Source: CBFFRJ01 sp963530515
GTDB taxonomy: Bacteria; Pseudomonadota; Gammaproteobacteria; Enterobacterales; Enterobacteriaceae
Length of the DNA: 64,000 bases
Assembly (NCBI GenBank): GCA_963530515.1
Contig: CAUSEC010000022.1
Location: 1-64,000 of the forward strand
Direction: 5' to 3'
The position numbers and the translations under genes are program-made. Below the pieces are notes generated by a model. That model had not been told where the DNA came from and ran no database searches. It saw only the letters and a program-made list of their open reading frames with translations. Every line of letters starts with the position of its first letter. Within the stretch, counting starts at the first letter, position 1. Shown piece by piece: positions 41,821 to 51,312 of the stretch.

Positions 41821-43116
41821 TCAGAATGTGAACTCCTCGACGGTTGCAAGGTGCTCCCGCAAGCTGGCGGGTGTCCAGCCATCAGGCATCCACCACCATT
41901 GTTTTGACGTTTTGCCGGTCGGGTCTGGGTTTTTCTGGTACGGCTGACATCTTTTGTACCGCATCGCCGTGAGATAACTGGAGGCTATCTGGCAGTTTCG
42001 GAGATCAGAGAAGTGAGCCTGTAGTGTCGCGAGCTGGAACGCCGGGTTATCTGCCACCCATTCACGCACCTGCATTTCCAGGATTGAAACTGAATCCGAT
42101 ATCATCCGGCGCAGGCAATCGGACTGCGGCACGTATTTATGGTTGAACTGGCTCAGGTCACGTGCAATAAGCCACTCATAAATCACGTCCAGCCCACCGC
42201 TGGATACCCACGGCAATAGCCGGTTCTGGATGAATAATTGTGTCTCCTGCCGGTCAGCTTTGTGCGTCATAAACTCCGGGGCGTACCAACGGCGCTCGTT
42301 CTCATCCAGTCGCAAAGGCCGGGGCTGGTTGCTCGACAGAATGATCCGCGAGTAAACCCGTGCGCTACGCTCCGGCTCATAAAGCGGGCGTATCCGCTGC
42401 CATTCTTCGCTGAGGATGGACTTTAACCGGGTCATCTGGCTGTCACTGTTGGTTGAGACGTCATCCAGGTGGATCAGCATATTGGAAGCCAGCGTTGTGC
42501 TGTGTTTCTCCGTCAGTTTGGCGAATGAGTCCAGCGAGGCGGTTTGCCCGGAAAGCAGCGGGGTGAGGATATGCTCAAAGAGCACGCCTTTCCCGGTGCC
42601 AGTATCGCCGGTGAACAACAGGTGCCAGGATGGACGCTGATCGGGGCGCTGGAGCATATGTGCCATCCAGTCGCACACTATTTCCCGGTCAGTGTCTTGC
42701 GGAAACAGGCGCTCGATAAACTCAATCCACGGGGCCGGTTCAGGGTTAAAACCGCTGGCTGGTGCGTCCTTCTCGTATCTTTTGTACGTATTGACTGCAA
42801 GCACCCCGGAACTCAACGGCACAAATAATTCCGGGTCTACCGCTGGTCTGAATTCTTCGCTAACGACAAACGGTAACCGGCGGCGTATGGTGTCCCACCA
42901 GAGTTCGTCGTACTCAATCTCCGCATATGAGTTTCGGTTTGCCCACTGGTAAAACAGCCCGCTGATGCTGTCATCGTTGAGGGTGACACCATCATGGATG
43001 TTGAACAGAACTGAGAGATTATTTGTCGCCTTGAGCACCCATCCATGATTTTTCAGGTAGTCGATAAAGGCGCTGAGAATTTGTTTCTTTATTTTTTCGT
43101 TGTTCGGGTTTGGCAT
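41821..43116 (-). CDS. SF3-type replicative helicase/NTPase
   Basis: This 431-residue protein has Walker A FTGDTGTGKGVLFE (about residues 167-180), Walker B-type MLIHLDDVST and an IILSSNQPRPL sensor-like motif typical of superfamily 3 helicases of satellites and phages. No primase catalytic motif is visible in the roughly 160 N-terminal residues, unlike the P4 alpha protein. The ATG at 43116 follows GGAGTGCAA; a GTG two codons earlier is possible. It overlaps the preceding small gene by 28 bases. It should drive replication of the excised element. Confidence 0.85.
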   Translation of the reverse strand: MPNPNNEKIKKQILSAFIDYLKNHGWVLKATNNLSVLFNIHDGVTLNDDSISGLFYQWANRNSYAEIEYDELWWDTIRRRLPFVVSEEFRPAVDPELFVPLSSGVLAVNTYKRYEKDAPASGFNPEPAPWIEFIERLFPQDTDREIVCDWMAHMLQRPDQRPSWHLLFTGDTGTGKGVLFEHILTPLLSGQTASLDSFAKLTEKHSTTLASNMLIHLDDVSTNSDSQMTRLKSILSEEWQRIRPLYEPERSARVYSRIILSSNQPRPLRLDENERRWYAPEFMTHKADRQETQLFIQNRLLPWVSSGGLDVIYEWLIARDLSQFNHKYVPQSDCLRRMISDSVSILEMQVREWVADNPAFQLATLQAHFSDLRNCQIASSYLTAMRYKRCQPYQKNPDPTGKTSKQWWWMPDGWTPASLREHLATVEEFTF

Positions 43117-43286
43117 TTGCACTCCACGGAGTCGTTAATGGTTTGGGTCAGGTCGTTATATTTTTCCGGGTTGCTGGCGATCTCCGTCAGCAGCCTACGG
43201 ACGAATACCGGCAGAGACATATTCCCGCGCGTGGCGGTCAGCCAGTCGGCGGTTGTTCCCGTCACGGTAATATCGTAAATTTTCAT
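43089..43286 (-). CDS. Small element protein upstream of the helicase
   Basis: This 65-residue protein starts at an ATG preceded by GGAGGAAAAACG, an excellent ribosome-binding site. Its sequence (MKIYDITVTGTTADWLTATRG, FVRRLLTEIASNPEKYNDLTQ) matches no family I recognise. It overlaps the upstream 48-residue gene by ATGA and the helicase by 28 bases, so it belongs to one translationally coupled operon. Confidence 0.7.
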   Translation of the reverse strand: MKIYDITVTGTTADWLTATRGNMSLPVFVRRLLTEIASNPEKYNDLTQTINDSVECKCQTRTTKK

Positions 43287-43429
43287 CGTTTTTCCTCCGG
43301 CTGGACGGGCAGCGAGTTGTAGCGATCCGGGTTGGCCTCTTTGATTTTGCGAGCGGCGGCAATAGCTCGCTCCAGTGCGTCAGGGTCGATGTAAGTGGGG
43401 CACGGCGGCCCCTTTTTGGTGACGGTCAT
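43283..43429 (-). CDS. 48-residue protein in the coupled replication operon
   Basis: This very short gene begins at the ATG at 43429, which overlaps the previous stop (ATGA), and ends at TGA 43283-43285, which overlaps the next ATG. The product starts MTVTKKGPPCPTYIDPDALE and has a predicted helix RAIAAARKIKEAN. Overlaps on both sides and the open frame support it as real. No function was recognised. Confidence 0.65.
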   Translation of the reverse strand: MTVTKKGPPCPTYIDPDALERAIAAARKIKEANPDRYNSLPVQPEEKR

Positions 43430-43929
43430 ACAGTCGTCCCGGTCAGAAGCATATCGCGGAGACGCTGGTGCATAACGTCCCGTTCTGCTGCGGCAGCTTC
43501 CTCTGCACGGCGCTGTGCTTCGTTGGCGGCGTCTTGAACCAGTCTCTCTACCTCGCGTTCCAGCGCGGCGGCAAGTTCGTTGTGATAGTTTTCTTCAACC
43601 TGTCGTTTCAGGTCGGCTATTTCCTTTTCCACCAGCTCCGCCGGTTTGCGGAGCGTGATCGACATATTCCCCGTACCGGCGAGATAGACCGACTGCGGAA
43701 TGCCGATGTCATATCTCCACCCACCCAGAATCCGCTCTTGTAGCTGTTGCATTGCCAGTGCTGCCGGGGCGTTGAAACGCTGTGTGGTGCTGGTGGCTCT
43801 GTACCGTTGAACGGCGGTGTCAGTCCGCGCGGCCAGCACGGCGGCATCCAATTTGAACCTGTCAGCGGCTTCGCTCAGGAATGCCTGTAAATCGCTTTCT
43901 GCGGCTCTGTGTGCGGTCTTTTTTGTCAT
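43426..43929 (-). CDS. Coiled-coil protein of the element
   Basis: This 167-residue protein has a central part AMQQLQERILGGWRYDIGIP and a long C-terminal coiled coil from about residue 100 (ELVEKEIADLKRQVEENYHN to RRAEEAAAAERDVMHQRL). Similar proteins occur beside replication genes of phages and satellites, but I cannot name a family. It heads the coupled chain of small genes leading to the helicase. The 120 bases upstream (43930-44048) contain no gene. Confidence 0.72.
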   Translation of the reverse strand: MTKKTAHRAAESDLQAFLSEAADRFKLDAAVLAARTDTAVQRYRATSTTQRFNAPAALAMQQLQERILGGWRYDIGIPQSVYLAGTGNMSITLRKPAELVEKEIADLKRQVEENYHNELAAALEREVERLVQDAANEAQRRAEEAAAAERDVMHQRLRDMLLTGTTV

Positions 43930-44048
43930 GGATTAATCCTCTGTAATCGTTGAATAAAGGGCGTGGCGGCCCGCTGGCGCTCTTTGTGAACGTCATTTGA
44001 TGTGACCTTTTCGTGCGGTCATCTCGTCAGTGTTTGTGTATCAGATGG

Positions 44049-44393
44049 TCAGGCGTATTCGCCGTAAAAGCTCGACCCGCACGCGGGACAATGCTGGGGA
44101 GTATCCGGGAGGAACCGGAACCAGCGTGTGACGCCACCACGCGCGAAGGTCACCCCGGCAAGGTGGGTGACTTCCAGCGCCGTGAGCGTCCTGTACGCAG
44201 TCGATAACGGGGCGTCAACGCAATGGCTGACTGCTCCGGCTGGCAGCGGCACATCTGCAATATTCAAAAGGTGCAGGATGTTGATTCTTGGAGTAGTAGC
44301 GCGGAGGCCGGTGTCATTCAGGATCGCAGCGAGGGTGTCGCGTTCCGTATCGGTCGGGGCTACAAACGTTGGCAGCATGGGCGTTGGGGTCAA
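44049..44393 (-). CDS. Fur-like winged-helix DNA-binding protein of the element
   Basis: This 114-residue protein resembles the DNA-binding half of Fur-family repressors: GLRATTPRINILHLLNIADVPL, then AVSHCVDAPLSTAYRTLTALE, and a CPACG zinc-type motif near the end. The Fur dimerisation and regulatory domain is missing. The start is TTG at 44393 with AGGAG six bases upstream; ATG 44378 is the alternative. Its place between the integrase and replication genes suggests a regulator of the element. Confidence 0.7.
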   Translation of the reverse strand: MTPTPMLPTFVAPTDTERDTLAAILNDTGLRATTPRINILHLLNIADVPLPAGAVSHCVDAPLSTAYRTLTALEVTHLAGVTFARGGVTRWFRFLPDTPQHCPACGSSFYGEYA

Positions 44394-44469
44394 TATTTCT
44401 CCTGTTTTGTGTTGTTTATTGGTCTGCCTCTATTTTATCATGAAACAGCGCAATTGAGAACTATTATCA

Positions 44470-46131
44470 TTAATTCCAGTCAACACTATCAACCACTGGC
44501 AGCAAGTCAGAGACTTTCATCTTGCCTGTATAAACCTTGGTTTGCCCCTGGTTTGAATGCTCATGACCGATTGTCTGCTGAACAAGCGTGAGGGTGTGTT
44601 TTGCCTGAATCTCAGTTACGAACGTGTGGCGTAAGCTGTGAACAATGCGCCTGTTTTTATAGTCGTCAAGGTAATCAATATTCAATTGTTCACGTATCGC
44701 GTGGAACAACTGGGTTACCTGACTTCGATTAGTAATTTCGGGGAACAAATAATCATCTCGCTTTTTTCCATCCAGATACAGCAAGAAACCCATGTCAAGC
44801 AAACGCTTTGCGATAGGAACCTGCCGGATCCCTGCCTCAGTTTTACTATCCCCGATCATTATGTAATGTCTCTGGCTATCCTCATCCAAACGCACATCGG
44901 AAACTTTCAGTTTTGCGATTTCAGAGCGGCGAGCGCCAGTATATGCCAGCAGCAAAAAGCCCCATTTATTCCAACCTTCCAAAGTTGCGAAGTGACATAC
45001 CAATTTTCTCATTTCTGTTCGGGTGTAATAACCATAGCTCTGGCTTTTAGCTTGGTACTTGATGTTGTGTGTCGGTGATGATTCAAGAACATCCTCTTCT
45101 TTGGTCAGGTAGGTTGAAAACAATCCCTGACAGAGTTTCAGATAATCTTTAACGGTTTTTGATGACACCAGGTCTTCTTCTGGCACTTCATCCAGGTCCA
45201 AACACTGCTGGATTGTCAGCCGGTTATAAGGCTTCTTGTTCTGACGAGGTAAACCTTCAACCACCTCAAGCAGGTTTTTAATATCGCGTCGGGTGATGTC
45301 AGTAACTTGAGTACCAGCCCCCAAAACCGCTTCAATCACTTCATAGTATTTTTCATTTCCTTGCCTAATCTTTGGCGTCCAATCAGATTTAAATCTCAGG
45401 AACCCCTTCCATGCCTCAGATAATGTCATCTCAGAGGTCAATGGATCTTTAGGCTTATCAACTACGGTGGGAGCATAGTCGTTGTCTGGACGCATAGAGT
45501 TAACAATCTGCCGATAATCAGATTGTCGTTGATCCATAAAGGCTATATGTGCATCGCAGTAATGTCTCCAGAGAAGATCATACTCGGAAGCTACATAATC
45601 GATCTCATCCTCCATTCCTGTAAGATCGAACCGACTACTAAATTGCTCGATAACTGAATCAAGCGACAACGGGTCGGAGTCTTGTTTGAAGGTGAAATCA
45701 AGCAGTTGCCCGAAATCAATCGCATTACGTTTTTCATCAGCCAACGAGCCTGATTTCCGCAAAGTACTACGCACTTTTGAGGGGATTTTTTTTGCTGCGG
45801 TATAAAAGGCGGCCTGAATGCTGAGTAAATAGTCATCAATGTCTTTTTGTTCTAATTTCTTCATTTTCTGCACTATGTCCAATAGTTGGGTTGGCTCCAT
45901 TTTGGACGACTTTACAAAAGAAATGAACATAGAGAGACGGGAAGATATAAATCTTGCTCTACTGGCTGAATCGCATCCGAGGGACACGCGAAAGAAGCCG
46001 CCTGAGGGTAGTCTGAAATGAAGGCTGTAGCGGTTGCCACGCTTTAAGATATTCGGGATGGAACAGCCGTTGGTGTGCCTCGTCTGTATCACTGTCTGTG
46101 TCACATTCTCACCTATTAAGGCCTGAGACAC
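44470..46131 (-). CDS. int: Tyrosine recombinase integrase
   Basis: This 553-residue integrase has the catalytic set Arg (AYTGARRSEIAKL), His-x-x-Arg (IVHSLRHTFVTEI), His (QTIGHEHSNQG) and Tyr (TKVYTGKM). The N-terminal arm-binding region (NILKRGNRYSLHFRLPSGGFF) is like long phage integrases with a DUF6538-type start. The start is uncertain: the GTG at 46131 opens the frame but lacks a clear ribosome-binding site, and a second in-frame GTG lies nine codons in. It begins about 25 bases beyond the rnpB 3' end on the same strand, with no terminator between, so rnpB read-through may express it. Confidence 0.92.
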   Translation of the reverse strand: MSQALIGENVTQTVIQTRHTNGCSIPNILKRGNRYSLHFRLPSGGFFRVSLGCDSASRARFISSRLSMFISFVKSSKMEPTQLLDIVQKMKKLEQKDIDDYLLSIQAAFYTAAKKIPSKVRSTLRKSGSLADEKRNAIDFGQLLDFTFKQDSDPLSLDSVIEQFSSRFDLTGMEDEIDYVASEYDLLWRHYCDAHIAFMDQRQSDYRQIVNSMRPDNDYAPTVVDKPKDPLTSEMTLSEAWKGFLRFKSDWTPKIRQGNEKYYEVIEAVLGAGTQVTDITRRDIKNLLEVVEGLPRQNKKPYNRLTIQQCLDLDEVPEEDLVSSKTVKDYLKLCQGLFSTYLTKEEDVLESSPTHNIKYQAKSQSYGYYTRTEMRKLVCHFATLEGWNKWGFLLLAYTGARRSEIAKLKVSDVRLDEDSQRHYIMIGDSKTEAGIRQVPIAKRLLDMGFLLYLDGKKRDDYLFPEITNRSQVTQLFHAIREQLNIDYLDDYKNRRIVHSLRHTFVTEIQAKHTLTLVQQTIGHEHSNQGQTKVYTGKMKVSDLLPVVDSVDWN

Positions 46132-46154
46132 ACCAACGTATTGTTTTAGAAGAA

Positions 46155-46532
<378 letters not shown>

Positions 46533-46539
46533 GGCGCGC

Positions 46540-46568
46540 AGTATAGAGCGTTTGCGCGCTGATGTCAC
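46540..46568 (-). promoter_or_regulatory. rnpB promoter
   Basis: On the minus strand GTGACA (46563-46568) and TATACT (46540-46545) are 17 bases apart and end seven bases before the RNA start. The -35 box overlaps the stop codon of garK. Confidence 0.85.
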
Positions 46569-47710
46569 CCCTCAGTCTGCATGCCCACCTGCAAAGTGGC
46601 GGCAATATTACGCGAGGCGCGATAAATGTTATCGAATGCACCACGGAAGGCCTCTTCCAGGGTGCCAATGCTGGTCAATACGCTGAACACAGCGTCGATA
46701 CCGTATTGATGAACCACACCCACATCGCGGGTCAGGCTACCGGCAATACCGATAACCGGCTTGTGGTATTTCTTCGCCACGTTAGCCACGCCCACCGGCA
46801 CTTTGCCGTGAATACTCTGGCTGTCGATACGGCCTTCACCGGTTACCACCAGGGTGCAGTCATGGATGTGTTCTTCCAGGTTCAGCGCCTGGGTCACAAT
46901 CTCAATACCGCTGCGCAGTTCTGCGCCCAGGAAAGCCATTAACGCCGCCCCCATGCCGCCTGCTGCACCGGAGCCCGGTACGTTTTTCACATCAACATTC
47001 AGTGACTTTTTGATAACGTCAGCATAGTGGCCAAGATTACGATCCAGTTCGACGATCAGCGCTTCGGTGGCACCTTTTTGCGGCCCAAAGATGCGTGATG
47101 CCCCCTGCTCGCCGGTCAATGGGTTGGTCACGTCACACGCCACCCGAATCTTACAGGTGTTCAGACGCGGATCCAGACCGGAGATATCAATCGCATTGAG
47201 ACTCATCAGGCTACCGCCGCCGTTGCCAATCTCCGTGCCGTTGGCATCAGTGAGTTTGGCACCCAGCGCCTGGACCATACCCGCACCGCCGTCATTGGTG
47301 GCACTGCCGCCAATCCCGATGATGATATTTTTTGCCCCATGTTCCAGCGCGTGCAGAATAAGTTCCCCGGTGCCGCGCGAAGTGGTAATCAATGGGTTGC
47401 GTAACTCAGGGGGCACAAGTGCCAGTCCGCTCGCGGCTGCCATTTCAATAAAGGCTGTTTTGCCGTCGCCGGACATTCCCCAACATGCTTCCACTTCTTC
47501 ACCTAATGGACCGGTGACACAAGCGGTGTGCTGCGTACCTTTTGTGGCGGCAATCATGGCCTCAACCGTTCCTTCACCGCCGTCCGCGACCGGAACTGAA
47601 ACGTATTGAGCATCCGGGAAGATTTCCCGAAATCCTTTTTCTATCGCCTGGGCTACTTCCGTAGCAGAAAGGCTTTCTTTATAAGAGTCTGGGGCGATTA
47701 CGATTTTCAT
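46565..47710 (-). CDS. garK: Glycerate 2-kinase
   Basis: GarK phosphorylates D-glycerate to 2-phosphoglycerate, the last step of galactarate and glucarate breakdown. The 381-residue protein has the family start MKIVIAPDSYKESLSATEVAQAIEKGF and the motifs GGTGELILHALEHGAKNIIIGIGGSATNDGGAGM. It is the last gene of garPLRK, about 120 bases after garR. Its stop codon is embedded in the rnpB promoter. Confidence 0.96.
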   Translation of the reverse strand: MKIVIAPDSYKESLSATEVAQAIEKGFREIFPDAQYVSVPVADGGEGTVEAMIAATKGTQHTACVTGPLGEEVEACWGMSGDGKTAFIEMAAASGLALVPPELRNPLITTSRGTGELILHALEHGAKNIIIGIGGSATNDGGAGMVQALGAKLTDANGTEIGNGGGSLMSLNAIDISGLDPRLNTCKIRVACDVTNPLTGEQGASRIFGPQKGATEALIVELDRNLGHYADVIKKSLNVDVKNVPGSGAAGGMGAALMAFLGAELRSGIEIVTQALNLEEHIHDCTLVVTGEGRIDSQSIHGKVPVGVANVAKKYHKPVIGIAGSLTRDVGVVHQYGIDAVFSVLTSIGTLEEAFRGAFDNIYRASRNIAATLQVGMQTEG

Positions 47711-47831
47711 AGTTGATTAGCCTGACATTACCGCGCACGGCATACACCGCCCTCTCCTGGCGACACGCATTTGTTACCGAATGAGAGGGTGATGTATAAG
47801 AAATCCAGGGCGCGTTCCCGCGCCCTTCTTA

Positions 47832-48716
47832 TCAGCGAGAGATTTCGACTTTCGCCAGTTTTTCGTAGTAGCACGCGATGGCGCTATGGTCGTCACTACC
47901 GTGACCATCAGCACGCAGTGCCTGCATCATTTCCATCACTGCTGCAGTCAGCGGCAGCTGAGCACCCACACCGTGAGACGTATCCAGTGCGTTAGCCAGG
48001 TCTTTGATATGCAGATCGATACGGAAACCTGGTTTGAAGTTGCGGTTCAGAACCATCGGCGCTTTCGCTTCCAGCACGGTGCTGCCAGCCAGACCACCAC
48101 GGATTGCTTCGAATACCAGCTCCGGGTTAACGCCTGCTTTAGTGGCCAGAGACAGTGCTTCAGACATGGCAGCGATGTTCAGTGCCACGATGACCTGGTT
48201 TGCCAGTTTGGTAACGTTACCTGCACCGATATCACCGGTGTGAACAACAGAACCCGCCATCGCTTTCAGCAGATCGTAATACTTGTCGAACAGCGCTTTG
48301 TCACCACCAACCATCACGGACAGGGTGCCGTCGATAGCTTTCGGCTCGCCACCACTGACCGGCGCATCCAGCATTTCAACGCCTTTTGCTTTCAGGCCTT
48401 CGCTGATTTCGCGGCTTGCCAGCGGAGCGATGGAGCTCATGTCGATCAGAACAGTACCTGGTTTAGCACCTTCAACGATGCCGCCTTCGCCCAGCGCAAC
48501 TTCTTTCACGTGCGGGGAGTTAGGCAGCATGGTGATGATCACATCACACTGCTCGGCAATCGCTTTCGCGCTGGTTGCGGACTGCGCGCCAGCCGCGACC
48601 AGTTCAGCGACTACGTCGGTATTGCGGTCAGAGACCACCAGTGAGTAACCTGCTTTAATGAGGTTTTTACTCATTGGTTTACCCATGATACCCAGGCCAA
48701 TGAAACCAACTTTCAT
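47832..48716 (-). CDS. garR: Tartronate semialdehyde reductase
   Basis: GarR reduces tartronate semialdehyde to D-glycerate with NADH. The 294-residue beta-hydroxyacid dehydrogenase has GFIGLGIMGKPMSKNL (nucleotide site), DAPVSGGEPKAIDGTLSVMVGG and the catalytic lysine in GAGNVTKLANQ. The ATG at 48716 gives the E. coli length; ATG 48722 two codons upstream is possible. It follows garL by about 40 bases in garPLRK. Confidence 0.96.
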   Translation of the reverse strand: MKVGFIGLGIMGKPMSKNLIKAGYSLVVSDRNTDVVAELVAAGAQSATSAKAIAEQCDVIITMLPNSPHVKEVALGEGGIVEGAKPGTVLIDMSSIAPLASREISEGLKAKGVEMLDAPVSGGEPKAIDGTLSVMVGGDKALFDKYYDLLKAMAGSVVHTGDIGAGNVTKLANQVIVALNIAAMSEALSLATKAGVNPELVFEAIRGGLAGSTVLEAKAPMVLNRNFKPGFRIDLHIKDLANALDTSHGVGAQLPLTAAVMEMMQALRADGHGSDDHSAIACYYEKLAKVEISR

Positions 48717-48757
48717 CGTCATAATTGCGTCTCTCTCTTTATTCAATGGTGGTTTGA

Positions 48758-49528
48758 TTATTTTTTGTAGGTATCGGCCAGTTTCTGCGTACCCGCACGG
48801 AACACGCCCAAGTCGCTGCCAACGGCAACAACGGTCGCACCCCATTCCAGGTAACGGCGCGCATCTGCTTCAACTGGCGCCAGGATACCGCTCGGTTTGC
48901 CGTGTGCTTTCGCACGAGCAAAGATGTGTTGAATGGTGCGCTGTACTTCCGGGTGCGCAGCATTACCGATGTAACCCAGAGTTGCAGCCAGGTCGCTCGG
49001 GCCAACGAATACCGCATCAACGCCGTCGGTTTCGAGGATAGCGTCGAGATTATCCACGCCCTCCTGGCTTTCGATCTGCACGATGATGGAGATGTTTTTG
49101 TTCGACTGCGCGAAGTAGTCCGGTACGGTACCGAACATGTTGGCACGGTGAGAAACAGACACACCGCGCGTCCCTTCTGGCGGATAACGGGTCGCAGAGA
49201 CCGCGCTTGCCGCTTCTTCAGCGGTTTCCACGAACGGCACGAGGAAGTTGTAGAAACCGATATCCAGCAGACGTTTGAAGACGATCGGGTCGTTTTCAGG
49301 AATACGTACAACCGGTGCACTTACGCTGCCTTTCAGCGCCATCAACTGCGGTACAAAAGAGAGCACGTCGTTAGGGGCGTGTTCACCGTCCAGAAGCAGC
49401 CAGTCAAAACCCGCCAGCCCCAGAACTTCAGCACTGATGTGACTGCCCAGCGCCGACCAACAACCGATTTGAACCTGATTAGCCGCCAGTGCAGCTTTAA
49501 ATTTGTTCGGGAAAATATCGTTACTCAT
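48758..49528 (-). CDS. garL: 5-keto-4-deoxy-D-glucarate aldolase
   Basis: GarL splits 5-keto-4-deoxyglucarate into pyruvate and tartronate semialdehyde. The 256-residue class II HpcH/HpaI aldolase has FDWLLLDGEHAPND, the metal-binding glutamate in IIVQIESQEGV, and FVGPSDLAATLG. The ATG at 49528 follows AAGGTGCAAAAG and gives the E. coli length. It is second in garPLRK. Confidence 0.96.
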   Translation of the reverse strand: MSNDIFPNKFKAALAANQVQIGCWSALGSHISAEVLGLAGFDWLLLDGEHAPNDVLSFVPQLMALKGSVSAPVVRIPENDPIVFKRLLDIGFYNFLVPFVETAEEAASAVSATRYPPEGTRGVSVSHRANMFGTVPDYFAQSNKNISIIVQIESQEGVDNLDAILETDGVDAVFVGPSDLAATLGYIGNAAHPEVQRTIQHIFARAKAHGKPSGILAPVEADARRYLEWGATVVAVGSDLGVFRAGTQKLADTYKK

Positions 49529-49555
49529 CTTTTGCACCTTAAATTTTGTCGTTGC

Positions 49556-50890
49556 TTACTTTTTCAATTCCATACGTTTGATGTCGCCGACCACGAACAG
49601 GTAGCACACCATCATCATCAGGGCCGAACAGCCAACAAAGACCAACGCACCGTTGAAAGAATGCAACTCTTTAACCATGTATCCAATTGCTAACGGAGTA
49701 ACAATGGACGCCACATTACCGAACACGTTAAACACGCCGCCGCACAGACCGACGATTTCTTTCGGTGCGACATCGGAGATAACCGGCCAGCCCAACGCGC
49801 CAAAGCCTTTTCCGAAGAATGCCAGCGCCATCAACGCAATGACCAGCACGGTGTTATCGGTGTAATTACACAGAATGATGCTGGAGGCCAGCAGCATCCC
49901 AAGAACAATGGGAAGTTTACGCGCAACAGTCAGAGAGTGACCGCGCTTGATCAAGTAGTCCGAGAACAGGCCACCTAACACACCGCCACCGAAGCCGCAG
50001 AGTGCCGGGATAGAGGCAACAAACCCAACTTTCAGAATCGACATGCCCTTTTCCTGCACCAGGTAAATCGGGAACCATGTCAGGAAGAACCAGGTAATGG
50101 TGTTCAGGAAGTACTGACCAAAGAACACCCCAAGCATCATGCGGTTAGACAGAAGCTGCTTGATGTAGTCCAGTTTCGGGCCTTTTTGGCTGCCGTCGTC
50201 GACTTTCTTGTGGTCCATGTCCACAACCGCACCATTCGCAGAGATGTAATCCAGCTCTTCACGGGTCATGCGAGGGTGGTCAGTCGGGTTGTGCATGTAC
50301 TTAACCCAGATAGCGGTCAGTACGAAGCCCAGTCCGCCCATGACGGTGAACACATGCTCCCAGCCCCAGGCGAAGGTCAGATAACCCAGCAGTGGAGAGA
50401 ACAGCGCCAGCGAGAAATACTGCGCAGAGTTAAAGATAGCGGATGCGGTACCGCGCTCTTTCGCCGGGAACCAGGCTGCCACGATACGGGCGTTAGCCGG
50501 GAAAGACGGCGCTTCAGAGAAGCCCAGCATAAAACGCATGATAAACATGGAGATACCTGCCCATGCTATCGGGAAGATGTCGACAAAACCTTGCATGAAG
50601 GTAAAGAGCGACCAGAAAAACAGGCTATAGGTATAGACGCGTTTAGAGCCAAAACGGTCAAGCAACCAGCCGCCCGGGATCTGCATCAGCAGGTATGCCC
50701 AGCCAAACGCTGAGAAGATGTAACCCATTGATACGGAATCAAGCTGCAGCTCTTTCGCCACTTCCGTTCCCGCAATGGAGAGCGTCGCACGGTCAGCGTA
50801 GTTAATGGCAGTAACAATAAAGATTATCAGCAGTATTAAATAACGGGTTGGAACACTCCGTTTCACTTCAACATTATTTTGTACAGACAT
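49556..50890 (-). CDS. garP: Galactarate/glucarate MFS transporter GarP
   Basis: This 444-residue, twelve-segment anion:cation symporter imports galactarate and glucarate. INYADRATLSIAGTE, GWAYLLMQIPGGWLLDRFGSKRVY and GFSEAPSFPANARIVAAWFPAKERGTASA match E. coli GarP. The ATG at 50890 follows GAGAGGTTTCTT. It is first in the operon and divergent from garD. A close paralogue lies at 59.5-60.9 kb. Confidence 0.95.
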   Translation of the reverse strand: MSVQNNVEVKRSVPTRYLILLIIFIVTAINYADRATLSIAGTEVAKELQLDSVSMGYIFSAFGWAYLLMQIPGGWLLDRFGSKRVYTYSLFFWSLFTFMQGFVDIFPIAWAGISMFIMRFMLGFSEAPSFPANARIVAAWFPAKERGTASAIFNSAQYFSLALFSPLLGYLTFAWGWEHVFTVMGGLGFVLTAIWVKYMHNPTDHPRMTREELDYISANGAVVDMDHKKVDDGSQKGPKLDYIKQLLSNRMMLGVFFGQYFLNTITWFFLTWFPIYLVQEKGMSILKVGFVASIPALCGFGGGVLGGLFSDYLIKRGHSLTVARKLPIVLGMLLASSIILCNYTDNTVLVIALMALAFFGKGFGALGWPVISDVAPKEIVGLCGGVFNVFGNVASIVTPLAIGYMVKELHSFNGALVFVGCSALMMMVCYLFVVGDIKRMELKK

Positions 50891-51312
50891 AAGAAACCTC
50901 TCGGGCACGGCTTAAATTAAAATATAATTATTGTGATGTAAAACTTACCCGACTTATTAAATAAGCTCTCGAAGCTATTATCAGGTAATGGCATATATAA
51001 TTTTATTATCGCTCAGTATAATCACCGGTCACGGCTGACGCACTGGCGTGTTGCTCAATTCTGACGGGGGTTACGAAGATTTTTTTGAGCATATGCACAT
51101 ACCCCTGGGCGCTGATGCACAGATCTTATCATTCCCCCCCAGACCGAGCGGGTAATCACGAAAATAAGTGATTTAGATCACATTTTAATATTAGAACTCC
51201 TGACATTCTTATTTCATCAAACGAAGTTTTAATTTCTGATAATTACAGATTCGTTTCTACTTTATTTCCTTTTGAGTAATGCATCGTATAGTTAGCTGGA
51301 GATCACCTGACA
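50891..51312. promoter_or_regulatory. garP-garD divergent control region with CRP-like site
   Basis: This 422-base region contains the AGTGATTTAGATCACATT sequence at 51167-51184, a good CRP-type palindrome. In E. coli the garP and garD promoters are activated by CdaR, whose exact sites I could not define by eye. No gene is present. Confidence 0.65.
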
